A stretch of DNA of 64,000 bases from Sympetrum striolatum (lineage: Eukaryota; Arthropoda; Insecta; Odonata; Libellulidae). The DNA is taken from positions 68,501,454 to 68,565,453 of the forward strand of contig OX388345.1 in NCBI GenBank assembly GCA_947579665.1, in the 5' to 3' direction. Position numbers and translations under genes: made by a program. The notes under the pieces were generated by a model, which was given only the letters and a program-made list of their open reading frames with translations, searched no databases and was not told where the DNA came from. Positions 11,090-23,859 of the stretch are shown in pieces (position 1 is the stretch's first letter; every line of letters begins with the position of its first letter).

Positions 11090-14000
11090 GACGGATAATA
11101 AACACAAAAAGTAAAATCCTGTATTAATTGAGAATTAATAATTCATTCATCTATTCGACATGGGTATTCATCTTAATTTGAAAAGACTTGAAAAAGGTAC
11201 TCTAGCGCAAAGTCTCACCTACGTTCTTATTCTTTTGGTACCTGTTCATCTACTCGTAAAGCCACTAAAAAAGTGACTTCAGAAGAAAATTTACCTGGAA
11301 ATTAACCAGCCCATTTACCTTTAAATGAAGATAGAACATGGTGGAGGATAACACCAATTACTTCTGGAAACTTGAAAGAGAATCTATTGACGAATGGAAA
11401 TTTCCGGAGGTACCTTTCCATTAGACGCCTACGGGATAATTTATTCAAGGAAACACACTTGCTTAGCAACCATTAGAGATGCGTCGATTTATTGAAGATT
11501 GGGGCCTAAGGAAATGATTATTCATTCCTGGAAAACGTCAATGGGAATGAAATAGTGGGCAAGAAAGCTGAAGATAATGAAGAGATAGTGAATGGAAGAT
11601 AAAGAAGGGAATTAAAGGGGTCTTTATAATCCCTGAGTCATTTCTCCATTCTTCCCCCATCTTTTTCTCCGCACCCCGTGTTGCTGTTCGGAACGCATTA
11701 TGGGGAAAATTTGACGTAATTCGTAGAGACATCAGCTGAAATTTACGGCGTAGACTAACGTGGGAATAATGAGAGCGTAAGGAATGGAGGTTCTGAAAGG
11801 CGAGAGATGGTGTAAAGAGGGAAACCGATGTGGGAAAATTTGTTTTTTCTTCCGAGGGAAGATGATTTATTTGAATACAACACAAACTGGTTTTTACATC
11901 AATCAGGAGGATAGGTGACTTAATTTAAAAAACCATTAGAACTCAATCAGAAAGAAAATATATGAAATCAATGGGAAAAACAGGTGTGTGTTTTATCCTT
12001 ACTTATCAATCGAATTTAAGCTATAATTTCTGATTATTATTCTGTCTATCGTTTCTCTTATTTTAAGTAATTAAAGAGATTGAGTAAATTTTTAACATTG
12101 TTACCTTTTATTAATATGAAAATAAAGCCAGTAGAAAATTTAAAAAAAATAACTTTCTTCCAATTATCCTGCCAATGGTCACCCATTGTACCTTATATGT
12201 ATTAATGGCACAGTTAATATCATGGATATTCAGTTTTTATATTTAAATCATATAGAGAGTCATTTAGAGAAACACTTATCTAAGAAAGATTGTTTTCCCT
12301 AGAATGTGCACGTTTAAATCGTTGAAAATTTTTCTTTCAAAAGATTACGTCATGTTGTACCATAACATAATTTATATGTTATTGGGTTTTACTAATCATC
12401 ATTAACATTTATAAATTGAGATATTGGATATTTTACGGTTCTTTAAAAGCTCTAACACAAAGCGTGATGTTATCGCTCGTTTGCCGTTTTATTTAAATTA
12501 TTTAAACTAAAATTAAAGAATTATTTAAGTTAACTAAATAACCATTACCTATGCACCAACATTAATAGTAATTCCAGGCGTATAAGCATATGCAAATGGA
12601 ATACTATTGTACGGAAAATACTTCGGGTGATTCAAAATTTGGCAAACTATTGAAACAAAAGAGATTAAAGACGCAACAACTAACAATTAGCAATAAAAAC
12701 GGTGTCCACATTTACGATTAATCAAGGCAAATTTCCTTCCCAGAGCGGAGTAAAATTTCTTTCGATCATCAAAGTAAAAGTTATCCTACAAAATAGATAC
12801 GTGAATCAGTTTGGAATAAAAAGGTATAGTACATGAAATTATCCAAATTTATTTTGTACTCATCGGCAATGATCAGTATGAGCTACTCGTATGATACTCC
12901 GGATCCATATGCGTTCCCAAATAGCTATCGTACATGTGGCTCGTGAGCCACAGGTATCCCTATTTCTGTTTTAGGTAAATACAAGTTGCTGTAAATAAAA
13001 CTATATACGATATGCGACACATATTACACGATAAATAAACTTATCTATCTTAGACCATGGAATGCATAAATCGTTCTAAATAAGGCGCGAAAAATGAATG
13101 GATCCATGCTTCACTCACCTAAATGATCCGTGACTCAGCTCGCTGGCCCTCGAACAATGCATCGATTCACGCGTCAGTATGAACCAGACCTTATCGCAGA
13201 CTGTGATATATGAGAGTCATGAAGAAAACCACAGGATCTCACTACCACCTTATCGTCAAGTATCGTAAAATTTTTCATGACAAATGGAATAATTAACTCT
13301 GAGAATTGCGTGCAATTTATACGGTGGAATATTTTTTTCAGGCGAGGATTAAGCCAAAATTAATCTTAAATTTGTTCCTGAAATTATCTAAACCTGAAAA
13401 TCTCAAAGTTTGCAGCTTATGACGAGAAAATTACATTTTAAAGCATTTAATTAAGGACATACCTTCAACTTCTGTTCCTGCAGTTTGCAAATTCTCCATT
13501 TTCATTACTTTCATCACGTCACATTTGTGTATGAGTTACTTCTTTGATTGACGAAATTTTCGGTTTGCATATCAACAGCGTCTGGAAACAAATGTAATCA
13601 TCAACTTGAATTAATATCAGGAAGAAACTTAATTCATAAATATTTGACTATATTTTAATCACTAATGTAGCTATGATTATCATACGGATCAAAAGCCAAA
13701 TAGTAAACATCTTAAAATTCACAATAATAAGGACAAATTCAACAACTTGGAAGAATATGAAACAAAAAACTTTCTCCCACAAAATTTGGTGTTAAAGTTT
13801 ATATCTTAAATATATTTCCACTGATTTTTTATTATTTTGGCCAATCTAATGTTTTTATTATGTGGACTTGTGTAACTACGGTTATAATATGGATCAAGAT
13901 CTAAAAAGAAACAATGTGAAAAACTAATAATATCCATCTATACATTAATGGTTGAAGAAACTTTCAAAATGTAATAATATAAAATTATGTTTCATATTAT

Positions 14001-15615
14001 AAATATATTATATCCATAGAAAATGCAATAGAGCGGCATGCAACTTAGTGAAGACACTTTGCATATTTAAAGAGACCTCAATACGTGATAAAAGGGAAAA
14101 ATAATAATAATTCTTATTCCACAACCAATAATCAGAATGTAAATAAAAACAATTTTTAATATTAATTTAATAAAAATTTAAAGTAAGTAAAAAATTACGG
14201 ACAATAAAATAAACAGGGTGAATCTTTATCCATAGGCCTGGTTTATCTTTATTATAAAGCTTTCTCGGATATCTTAACGAGTCCTTAAACCCGAAGATCC
14301 CGTATTTCTTCTTTGGAAGGAGAGCAGCATGCGTACGTTTCATCTTGACATGAAAATAATTGTGCCGGGAAATACGGTCCGCAGAAACGGGGCCACGAAT
14401 AGGATGAACGGAAGGAAACCGTTCGATACTAGGAATCGGGGCGGAATGAGAAAAATGGACAAAAATAAACGGAGGCCAAACAAATGCAACGACTTAACCG
14501 GCGCAATTTACTGCGTAACGCCAAGTTTAGGAGTTTGAGGAAAGAATGGCTCTAAGCCCAAGGAACAAGAATTTCCTGTCAGTATATTAAAGGAGAACGA
14601 CTTGAAAAGGGTTTCCTGAGAGATGTTGTTCGAAGGAGATGGAGATGGATTAAATGTTGATCTTGAAATCTCCGGTTTATTGATAAGGTACTAGGAGGAG
14701 TAAATCACTTTCCTTTAATTTTTTGGCGTAGATATAGCATATGAATGCGTCATTGGAGAGAATTTGTATTCATAACGCAATAAATTACATTGATGTATGT
14801 GATATATTATTAATATCAGAGTAAAATTGAGGTAAGAGAGAAAAATCACCTATCAGTATAACTCCGGCCCAGATCCTTTACCTAACGCCAAAATATGGAC
14901 ATTAACAAAATTAAATTCTATTATATATGTAATTTCGCTTCCGTTTCTGTAGTGCATGATCGTTCCCAAGTGCATGATATCTAAGGTGCTCGTTATGCCA
15001 TAATCCCTTCCATAAATAAATCAATTAAAAGGACATTTTATCGATGACTAATACATTACATCAAAGAAAATAACTGTAATATCAGCAAAATGATTATGTT
15101 ACAATGGCACTATAAGCACAAAAAACACTATTGAGCATTTATGAATAAAATTTTAATAAAACTAACTAACTAAGTATTAATTTGATTAATAACTACAATT
15201 TAATATTTTTGGTGTAATTTTTCATTATATTCGTATAGGCTTAAGCACATTTTTTTATTGCTAAGAATAATTTGTACTACTTCCATGTACTCAAAAGATT
15301 TACTTTAACTCAAAAAATTATTTTACTTTAACTGCTTTATTTTATCACGCCACTATAACTAAATAATATACCTCCGGATGAACCTTCTCAGGTTCAGAGG
15401 AACCTAAGTTCAAATTTACTATAATATATCATTTATCACGAATCCTAATATTCTTTTTCCTAATAATCTGTATTTTTGAAACATTGATCTCTATGTATGC
15501 ATATACAATCATGATGCATGGATGAAGCATGTTCATAGAAAAATAAGCTCGAAAATTATTTAATAAAAGCATCAAAATGCTGGGAGTGAATTAACGGAAA
15601 TTTTGATTATTTACT
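11090..15615. other. Intergenic DNA, no gene seen
   Basis: The interval is mostly AT-rich with dense stops. A modest island lies at 11.55-11.88 kb (115-codon frame on the minus strand, low complexity) and another at 14.28-14.56 kb (69-codon frame). Neither shows a domain, and no flanking splice signals stand out. No mobile element was recognised. Confidence 0.55.
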
Positions 15616-15619
15616 TTAT

Positions 15620-15657
15620 TTTGCTAGTGAAATTAAAATATTTAATTTACTAGCAAG
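15620..15657. repeat. Palindrome, about 17-bp arms
   Basis: ttgctagtgaaattaaa (15621-15637) pairs with tttaatttactagcaa (15641-15656) over a three-base loop, apart from one mismatch and the arm ends. No direct repeats were found at its edges. It may be a decayed foldback. Confidence 0.55.
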
Positions 15658-15659
15658 TT

Positions 15660-16618
15660 TGAGAAGAATAAAAGGCAAAATTTGAATTAGATAATTAAAT
15701 AAATATTTCTATTGTGAGAGAAAATAAATGATAATTTACAAAAAAACGTCCGCGGTTCAGTGTGATTTACTCGGTTCATTAAAGTTTTACCACGCTTTGC
15801 ATTTACAGAGTAGTGCTGAATTCAGAAAAAGATATTGAGAAGCGATATCCAATATCGCGAAGATGGAGTGGTTCATTGCAGCGATAAATGCATTACATAT
15901 ATTAAACTGGAATGGAAACACCCAGTTTTGCTCCTGGATATTTGTTCCAGATGATTATTCAGAAGCTTAGAAAACAGACGCAGCTGTGTACATACATTAG
16001 CGCAATCCATTGCCGGTGACACAGTTTATCCAGGAGGATCCATTATACAAATTCCTTGAATGCGACAATCCGGAGCAAAACGGCCTAAAAGTATTGGAAT
16101 TGTTTTCGGATACTCTGTCGTAGCGAAGGATACCACTGATGCATCGCAAACATGAGTTTTGAAGAAGACTTTGAAGTGAGCACTTGCCTTCCTCTTCCTC
16201 AAATCCTCTCGAATTGCTGACTTTAACTTGGGAAAATAGGAGCAGGGGATCATTATCAACGAGGAATATTGCTTCTCTACAAAAGAAGGGAGTAAAGGCT
16301 GAGGAAATTTTCAATTTAACCCCTATTCTCGATATCTTTAGCAAAATATCGTATGAATATGTATGTAACCTGTGAAAACAAAATATCAAGTCTAATTTCA
16401 AGTAAAGAATGCAAATTATTAATTTCCACACTAAAAATGAATTCCACAATGTGTCATACTTAGTAAATGCCTCACAGCTAGAACTTATCACTCATTTTTA
16501 TTTTCTAAATTCAGTTAATCACTTAGCTATTTAGGGTGCTATGGCATTTAAGTCGTTGAATCTACCGAAATAGAATATCAATTTTCATTTGATCAATCTT
16601 GTTAATCATACCTCATAG
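15660..16618. other. Intergenic DNA with an unexplained long frame
   Basis: The minus strand is open at 15997-16491 (164 codons), overlapped by a 77-codon frame in another phase. No domain, signal peptide or splice context was recognised. Two overlapping open phases argue for chance. Confidence 0.4.
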
Positions 16619-16634
16619 CCCTAAACCTTTAAAA

Positions 16635-16715
16635 TGGATAAAATCGATGTGAAAAGGCGTAAATTTGTAGAAAGCCATGTATAGAGAAAGCAACTTAGTA
16701 ATTTCCACGGAAGAT
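16635..16715 (+). repeat. Relative of the 58.5 kb hairpin element, one arm only
   Basis: The block gtgaaaaggcgtaaatttgt, then agaaa, and the arm agcaacttagtaatttcc match the head at 58490-58522 and the reverse complement of the right arm there. The opposite arm was not found nearby, so this is a truncated or rearranged member. Confidence 0.5.
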
Positions 16716-16944
16716 TCCACGACTTCAGTCCACGCCACAGTATCCTGATAAGCTATGAGATAAGTTTCCAATTAAAAATTAGAATTAAGTATAAGGGGTA
16801 GCCAAGTTGAATTCACTATGGATGACACATGGTTAAAGCATCAACTCCCATAGGACTGCCTTCTTTGAATTTCTAGATCTCTTGAACCCGCTACCAATAA
16901 TTTAGATTCCCGATTTTCTCACGATGATGGATCAACATCATCAT

Positions 16945-17020
16945 GGCCCCCACCGGGCATCGAATCCGGGACCGCTTTTGCCGAAAACGAACGCGTTACC
17001 AACTTGGCTATCCTAGGGCC
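16945..17020 (-). mobile_element. tRNA-derived SINE head or tRNA pseudogene
   Basis: Read on the minus strand, this 76-base piece starts ggccctaggatagccaag, has an A-box-like tagccaagttggtaacgcg, and a B-box-like ggattcgatgcc inside a CCGG/CCGG stem. It ends gtgggggcc, which can partly pair with the start. The D stem pairs poorly, so it is not a working tRNA. An atgatgatg run follows. Such A and B boxes are RNA polymerase III promoters in tRNA-derived SINEs. Confidence 0.6.
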
Positions 17021-17029
17021 ACTAATTTC

Positions 17030-18925
17030 CTAACAAATGGCCATAAATATAAGTATCTAGGACAAGTTATAATGTAAATTAGACATATGAAAACACAAAT
17101 TTTGCCGTGAAATAAACACCAATGACAAAGAATAAAATATTTCCGGAATAATTGCTAACGCCATTAAACCATACATGCATTCTTTATAAAATAAATGCTT
17201 GGTCCAGATATATTAAGGAGGACCCATATTGCTGAGAAAACCATATTTCAGAAAAGGGAAGAATATTTGAGGGGAGAATATTTTTTAACAGATATGAAAT
17301 ATAAATTCTCTTTCGAAGAATTGCATCAATGTTTCAATTTAAGAGATTATTACAATACAGTATTTGTTTCACGTCATGAAATCTACCCTAAGCCAGTCTT
17401 AGGAAATTTAATAAGAGGTATGGTAATACAACATCTTAGGGTAGTTTCAGATACTGTAATGGGAAACTTTCAGGAGCTTTAGAACATATTAAGCGGAGAG
17501 GAACAGCTTTAATCGAAGGAGTAAAGCCGATAATGATCTAAAATTCAGCGTTTATATTAAAGTTGAACGAATACGACAACTTCTCGAAACCATGCTTTAA
17601 AGGGAGCTCTAAAAGATACAAGAAGGAATAGGAAAAGCGATCCGAGAAGGTTGCCATTCCTGGATGACGAAGAAAACTTACAAACCTCACTGCTCTGCAT
17701 ATAAATCGGATTCGAATAAAGACGCAATCGCTGCATGATCGACCGGTTCCTTGCGACGGGGAATCTTAGCGGGAGAGCGAGGGTAGCAAACCCAAGAGAT
17801 ATTGTGAAAATATGCCTTTTCTGCTTCAGATACAACCGATTCGACGATAAATATATCAAGGATGAACGAAAGCGATGCCATCTCTTGTGCATGCGGAAAA
17901 GAGCCGATTGAATCTCGAAGTCTTTAAAGAGAATCGGCAACTACTTATTGCTTGGCCAACCGAGAAATTCCGTTGCTTTTAAAGAGGAGAAATATTCTAT
18001 GGTCCAAAATAGTTTAGATGCAAATCTTACCCCAGTAAAAAGACATTTTCTAACCTTAATTTTGATGGGAGAGTATCATGTATATTTTTAATATTAGGTA
18101 ATCAGTGCCAGTACTTGGAGATGTCACACTGCAAATAACTGGTTGTACCGTTTAAGTAGAAAAATATATATTTTTGTGGGGTTAATTTAGCGTTTTTTAT
18201 TCCTCTGTCATAATATATATTGACATAAGGTCCAAATCTATATTTTACTTGTTCGTATGATTCATGGAGAAAAATTACGAAAAGATGCGACTGCAAGTAC
18301 CGAAGACAGTTTTTAAACATAACATTTAAAATACAGGAGCTTACAGGTGTCCGAAATGTAAAGTTCAGATTTAATTCCAGTTATAAATTGTCATAATAAC
18401 AATGAAAATTGACCCAGGTCCTTATAAAGTATATGAAATTACCATAGAGATTTAAATACCTTTATTTTTCTAAAAATATATATTCAAATCTCTGAACTCC
18501 CATCTCCAATTACTTTTACGTTTCCAGTCACCTGATGTCTAGAGAGACAGCAACTATACCATTACATAACTAAAGAACCATTACACGTAAAGAAAGAGAG
18601 CGTATCATAATTCTATCTCTCCTTGATGTTTCTAATGAACCTATCAATATGTTATAGAGAACACTGATTACGCGTAGACTCATTTTGTAGACATAAACTA
18701 TTAAGTAGCATTTTGTTGCTCAATTCTGTTACAAGTCGTTGAATTTTGAACACAAAGGACTTTGATGTATTCTTCGTCGCAAGTTGAGATATTTATGCGA
18801 TACACCCAAGCAACTATATTCTATTTTCTATGTTTTTGATTTACTCAAGCAACGTGAAAAAATCGTAAGTCTAGAGTTCTATTAGGGATAATTTATCCTC
18901 ATTTACGACCCCAGCAATCAATTGA
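17030..18925. other. Intergenic DNA, no gene supported
   Basis: A plus-strand frame of 95 codons at 17195-17482 has a fairly protein-like composition (charged and aromatic residues, no low complexity). I recognise no family, and no neighbouring exon is evident. The minus-strand frame at 17557-17940 (127 codons) overlaps a second open phase. Otherwise the interval is AT-rich. Confidence 0.4.
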
Positions 18926-18927
18926 GA

Positions 18928-18972
18928 GAAATCTCTCCTCTCCTTCCTAGAAAGAAGGAGAGGAGAGATTTC
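18928..18972. repeat. Perfect 19-bp hairpin
   Basis: Arms gaaatctctcctctccttc (18928-18946) and its exact reverse complement (18954-18972) enclose a 7-bp loop, ctagaaa. It is pyrimidine-rich on one arm and purine-rich on the other. No convincing direct repeats were found at 40-50 bp, so it is kept apart from the hairpin element family. Confidence 0.75.
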
Positions 18973-19605
18973 GTACTTGTCCACAGTTTATTTTCGACCA
19001 GTTTCGTCGCCTCTAGATCCTACTCCGCTTCTCCTTATTTACAACTTGTACTATGTACTTTTTGCCTCTGTTGATGCTACTCCGATAGGAGAACCAGCCG
19101 AAAAAAGTGTGGAAAACAAAGAAATCCCTCCTCTTCTTCTTGGCCTTCCACGAGGATAAGCCGAAGTATATAAAGTTAAATCCTGGAATTATACGTAGAC
19201 GAATATCTTCATCTTGCACTCCAGGTTATATACGTTGCCTGTTTTGGCTTCATTATCTTTATCTGTCTCCCAAAAGCTTCTACTAAAGATTTATACCCTA
19301 AAACCTTTCTGGAAACCATTTCTAGAAGACAGGTGCTACCCATTTTCTTTCCATATTTTTGATAAATTTGTTGCTACATCTGTAACCAGCTGTACTTCTA
19401 ATTCATGTCTATTTTTTCATATATTATATGCAGTCAAGACTTATACAGCCTCCTACAGATCAAAGAAATTTCTTTTTGAACGTTTCAGATGGTCTGTAAT
19501 CTCTCTCTCTAGGTACTCAGGCTTGTGTTTCACATGGTATTGTGGGGAAGCCATTCTTTGGTAAAATTTTATTTAAGTCAACGGACATCTCTGGTGAATA
19601 ATCCG
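18973..19605. other. Intergenic DNA, no gene seen
   Basis: Short frames on both strands, the longest 116 codons at 19214-19564 (+), lack recognisable domains. The minus strand downstream carries a LINE relic, so part of this interval could be further decayed LINE sequence, but I could not align it. Confidence 0.4.
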
Positions 19606-19609
19606 GAGA

Positions 19610-19790
19610 TTGGTTGGCAGAAATACAGATAACAGCTACTCTCCATTCTCTCTGGTTCTAGATTCTCCTACTACTTTCTTCACAAGTCTTGCATCCCTCA
19701 TCCTTTATCATTTTCTCTATAAACTGTAGTCTTGGTCTTCCCCTGGGCTTTCTTCTATCCCCATGTCCCTAAAGTATTGTTTTAGAATTC
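19610..19790 (-). mobile_element. LINE relic, RTE-like C-terminal end
   Basis: The minus strand translates as GDRRKPRGRPRLQFIEKM, about twenty further codons ending in a stop, and then NQREWRVAVICISANQS. A basic GRPR block followed by a helix and a WR motif is typical of the C-terminal tail of RTE- and BovB-like and related LINE reverse transcriptases. Stops and likely frameshifts lie upstream. The catalytic reverse transcriptase motifs are absent, so this is a 5'-truncated, dead copy. Confidence 0.6.
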
Positions 19791-20009
19791 CCTGGCATAT
19801 TAATGCAAGCTCTATAAGCTATACTCTTCAGTTTACGATATCAACGGACATATGACCGATAAATTCCACCAAAGATTGCGAGTTACTCTGCACATTTTCT
19901 CTCCGTATTAACCTATCGATAAGAACGGGAAAAAGGAAGAGAGAGATATTTGAACCCTGAAAGATAGTTCCAAAATAATAGTGCCTCAGCCCCCCCCACC
20001 CACCCACCC

Positions 20010-20195
20010 AGATATAAGCTACTAAGAGCTTGTAGAGAGGAATGAGGTTCACTAGGCAGGATGAGAAGTGAGGTAGTTTGCGCTTACTTTCCTCACTGAT
20101 TGTGAGCCAGAATGCCATAAGCGGAACATGTCCACGCAAGTGAAACAATAACTCTACGAGTTACACTTTTCTTGTCAGTCCATGTGGAAAGTCAT
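20010..20195 (+). mobile_element. SINE-X copy E
   Basis: This is the closest partner of copy B. It has aagctactaagagcttgta, gaatgaggttcactaggcag, gtgaggtagtttgcgc, tttcctcactga with a four-base insertion before gagccag, then agcggaacatgtccacgcaa, ctacgagttacacttttcttg and agtccatg-ggaaag. A C-rich run precedes it at about 19989-20011. The minus-strand frame over the core is open here too. Confidence 0.7.
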
Positions 20196-20199
20196 TGGT

Positions 20200-21625
20200 A
20201 GGTGTAGAAAATGCAATGAATAGTTATAATAAATTTGAAATAAATTATAAAATAATTAGGCTTGGTAAATACCTGCTGTGCTTTCATCTCTAGCATGCCC
20301 CTGGAATGCGTAAGATGCTCCCAGAAATACGGAGTAAAGGAGCATCTCAAAGTGGGGATCCCCGTAAAGGAACAAAGACCGGCCTCGAGAAGGGGAGATA
20401 ATGGAGAGATGGGAAGTCAGGTGGAGGCCGAAAGAGAGGGAAAACAGGGTGAAAAAGAGAGAGGCTCTCCCGGCTGCCAATCACAGGAATGTCAATTGCA
20501 GAAGTGAGGATAGACGTTGAGGGAGGCCTACGGGTTTTTTTTATGCCCACGGTGGAAAGGTCCATCCTCGGAGGGTCGCCTTAACTCTTCGGATTCTCTC
20601 TTTTACAGTCCGACAGCAGGAGAAGATGAGAGAGATCTTACCCGAAGTGGGTTCCGTTGTAAGGAAGCCTACACCTCTTCCCTCCTCACTTCTCCCTCAC
20701 ATACACTCTCTTACTCAGTCTTATTCCCTTCCCGTGTCTTTCTCTTCTCGGAGGATTGGTAACTAGCAACCCAAGTCTTCACTCTCTTCGTTAGAGAACC
20801 TCGACATTCAATTTCCCCTAGACTCTCTACAAACCTCCCTCTTAGTTCGCTTCAGTGTGGTGAACAAGGGAACGGGAGTGTTGGGTGCTATACCATGACG
20901 TAAAGTAATTCATTTCCTTTCTCTAATGATATTGCGTATCGGCATAAGATTGTTCGGAAAGGAAAGAGATGAATGAAATATGTCAATGTTACGAATATAG
21001 GCAAAATGACATCCTGCGTTAAGGTATTCATTCTTAGCACTCGTAATTATCCAGAAAAGGATTTATCCTGAACAGTTTTCCATAGACTCACGTCCTTTAC
21101 CGAGACGAAAATTTCAAGATACCTGTTGAAGAAAGAGTATGACTTCTGGCACCTTTATTCTTCAGGGAGTAGTATAATTGAACCATGAAGTACTACGTAA
21201 GAAGACAGGATTATAAGATGCAATGTTTTTTCAGTTTGAACTTACATCAAAATGAGTTTGTGATTAGTCTAAAAATAGATTTCCTAAATAATTCCTAAAA
21301 TAGTCTTCCTTATTGTGTAACATGAACTTTAAAAGTGTAATTGTACACGGAATCGAATTAAAGATCCTGCAAAGAGGAATTGAAAGAAAAAAATATAACT
21401 GAAAATGTTAAAAGAGCAATTTGTCTAAACCTAGTTAGAATATAATAAAACATGATTTAATACCTACAAAATTTTGTTACACAATTTAATTATGACAAAA
21501 CACGATACTTACAATACAAAATTATAATGTACTATTGTTTCTTTCCACACAAGCTTAATGTACCTAATTATAAGGATTTAATAAAAACATTTTCGTAGCC
21601 TAATATTTAGATTTTCAACATTATT
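20200..21625. other. Intergenic DNA with island at 20.28-20.85 kb
   Basis: The island is GC-richer and purine-biased with several overlapping frames of 72-81 codons and no domain. 20.9-21.6 kb is AT-rich with nothing recognised. Confidence 0.5.
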
Positions 21626-21629
21626 AAAT

Positions 21630-21765
21630 CCTTCAGATGCTGTTGTTAATACTCTAGTGACGTATTTCAGCTAGTTTATCATAAATTCATAAAAATATTC
21701 AGATGCTGAAGACAATAATCCGCGTACAAATCATAGCTAATTCATCATGATTTCATTAAACTAGC
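21630..21765. repeat. Two-unit tandem duplication, period about 68 bp
   Basis: ttcagatgctg, then agctag or agctaattcatca, then ttcattaaa or ttcataaa occur in the same order at about 21633-21695 and 21699-21762. The copies are diverged. No coding content was seen. Confidence 0.45.
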
Positions 21766-21769
21766 ATGT

Positions 21770-23710
21770 TTACGTTTTGTCTTATGTTGATAAGCATCCT
21801 TTTCTATTCTCTCCCACAATCCGTCACATTTCCCGTATTTCCACTCCTCTCAATCCTTGGCATTTGCTACCAACGCACTCTCCACCTCACACGACTTCTT
21901 CGGAAAGTGTCCCTCACCAACTTTCACGCATCCCAAATCCTTTGAGGACGTCTCTGCGAACAGCCTCGATCCCTTAAAAGAAACGCGCCGAGAAATAGAG
22001 AGAGAGTTGAGAAAGCTTCAGTGGAAGACGTGGCGATCTCACTATAGCGCGGCCTCCGCTTAAATTCGGGAAAATCCGAGCTTAAAAACGGAAGGGATGA
22101 GTTTTTACGGAAACTTTTTCCGAAGAACAAGTTGCTCCGCGAGTCATTGTCGCAGATTTTAATTCGCCGCGACTCTTGCCTCAACGAGCTCGGATGGCAC
22201 TAATTCCCCGAGCGCGGAGTTATATGTAAATTTGTTTGCGTGTATTCTTATGAATCTTATTACCATTTTAAACTCATCCGAGTTCATGGTCTACATCTTT
22301 CATGCATATTTTCATTTTTCTTATCCCAATTTCGCCGGTCCCCTTATACCTTGGCGCGCTGCTTCAAGAGGAGTATCAACCAGAAGTTTTTGTCTAAACA
22401 ACAAAGATCAACCAAGCTCGTTACTTTCCTCTGAGACGGGCAGTTTTCTCAGAAAAAGTAGAGGATAATATTTTCTCCTCCAAAATCACCTTTTGTGTTT
22501 CTTTAGAAGAATGGATAGAATTTTGAGAAAAAAATCTTTCCTGGAATCTGAATAGGATAGACTTTCACAACGGGTTGTAGCTAACGAACTTGAAGATTTG
22601 GAACTCCTTATTAATCAAGATAAAATACTTATAATAGGCAAGGAAGAAACAAAATATTCAATTAATAAAAATATTGCCGTACTACTCTTGAACTGTTAAA
22701 CGAAGTTTGCTGTAAGCCTTCTAGTGCAACTCTTGATACATGCATCTTAATGTATTCTTTGAAAACTATGCACAATATAGTTCATGATATTAGGAATAAA
22801 TTCTACGGTACGCAATTTAAATTTTAATGCAACAGAAACATAAAAATATATATTATGTAATGATGACAATGAAAAGTTCTTTCTGTGATTTCAGCATTGG
22901 ACGTCCTCGTATGTGGACCAAGATATTCATATTTTCCTACACCAATTCATAAAAAAGAGATGATTTTACGTCATTTTCAGTGCTTTAAGAACTTAGAAAT
23001 CATAATTTAAATAACCAAAAGTGTAGCTTTTCTTTCATGGATTCTCAATTACCATTCCTAAATCAAGATATTCTTTTGTGTTTTTTTTTAATTTGAGGAA
23101 TCGTTTTTCATTGCTACTATTTTGCTAGATCAGGTACGAGATTTGGACGTATGACATATAATAACACCAAGTTTTCTAACGAAAGAATCATCGTAACTGA
23201 CAGGATCTCAGTAGATTTAATCTGCATTTGTTGAGTTTATGGCTAACTTTTCTTTTGCATAGCAATAGTTAAATTTTCGAAAATTTAACTTGGGCCACCT
23301 AGGTGTAATATGGGTCACCTTGCTTTAAAGCTTAGCTCATACAGAGTCCATTTTAACGTTTCTGAATCCTGTGCTTATTCCTTGCCATCTTGACTTTTCT
23401 TTCGGGACTCAACCTGATTTCGGGACTAAACTTTATCTAACGATTTCTCCCAAAACGTAAAATATCCAAGACACCTACAAGCCAATCTTCTCTTATTTTA
23501 TGTTACGATCGACATTTTGTATTTAAATCTGTATATTATGCAAATGTTTGCATAATATTTAAATTCATTTTGCTAATTTTGACCTCACCATTTAAATATG
23601 GAAATCTAGAAGCAAGTAAAGCAATCAAATATACTGTGTCTATCAATGATACCTCATTATCTCTCTCAATATATAAATACTTTAGCTAACGAATTAACTT
23701 GATAAGGGTT
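21770..23710. other. Intergenic DNA, small island at 21.8-22.4 kb
   Basis: Short frames only, up to 86 codons, on both strands. The rest is AT-rich. No element was recognised. Confidence 0.5.
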
Positions 23711-23715
23711 TGGAA

Positions 23716-23859
23716 CTGAGGAAACTTTCTAAAAAAATCATGGTAACAACTTATACTAGACCACTAATTTATAAGTAAAAGTTGTTACCATGAATTTTTT
23801 ACAAATTAAGAAATACCACAATGTGAACCCTGAGATGGTTTCGTCTGAGGAAACTTTCT
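23716..23859 (-). mobile_element. Hairpin retroposon-like element, copy at 23.7 kb
   Basis: An exact 15-bp direct repeat, ctgaggaaactttct, lies at 23716-23730 and 23845-23859. On the minus strand the order is repeat, 44-bp head (23801-23844), arm (23779-23800), 26-bp loop, arm (23731-23752), repeat. The arms (atcatggtaacaactt) pair with one mismatch. The head, with gaaac, ctcagg, ttcac and ttg, aligns with the head at 49337-49378. A 15-bp duplication is typical of target-primed reverse transcription and not of cut-and-paste elements. No open frame. Confidence 0.7.

Noticed and set aside
15997..16491. 164-codon minus-strand open frame
   Set aside because: No domain, hydrophobic N part without a clear topology, a second open phase overlapping it, and no splice or promoter context.
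16945..17020. Functional tRNA gene
   Set aside because: The D stem does not pair and the T arm is altered, so a SINE head or tRNA pseudogene fits better.
17195..17482. 95-codon plus-strand frame with protein-like composition
   Set aside because: I recognise no family and see no neighbouring exon or element. It is kept only as a remark.
18928..18972. Perfect 19-bp hairpin considered as a sixth hairpin element
   Set aside because: No direct repeat was found at the expected positions on either side, and no head-like sequence.
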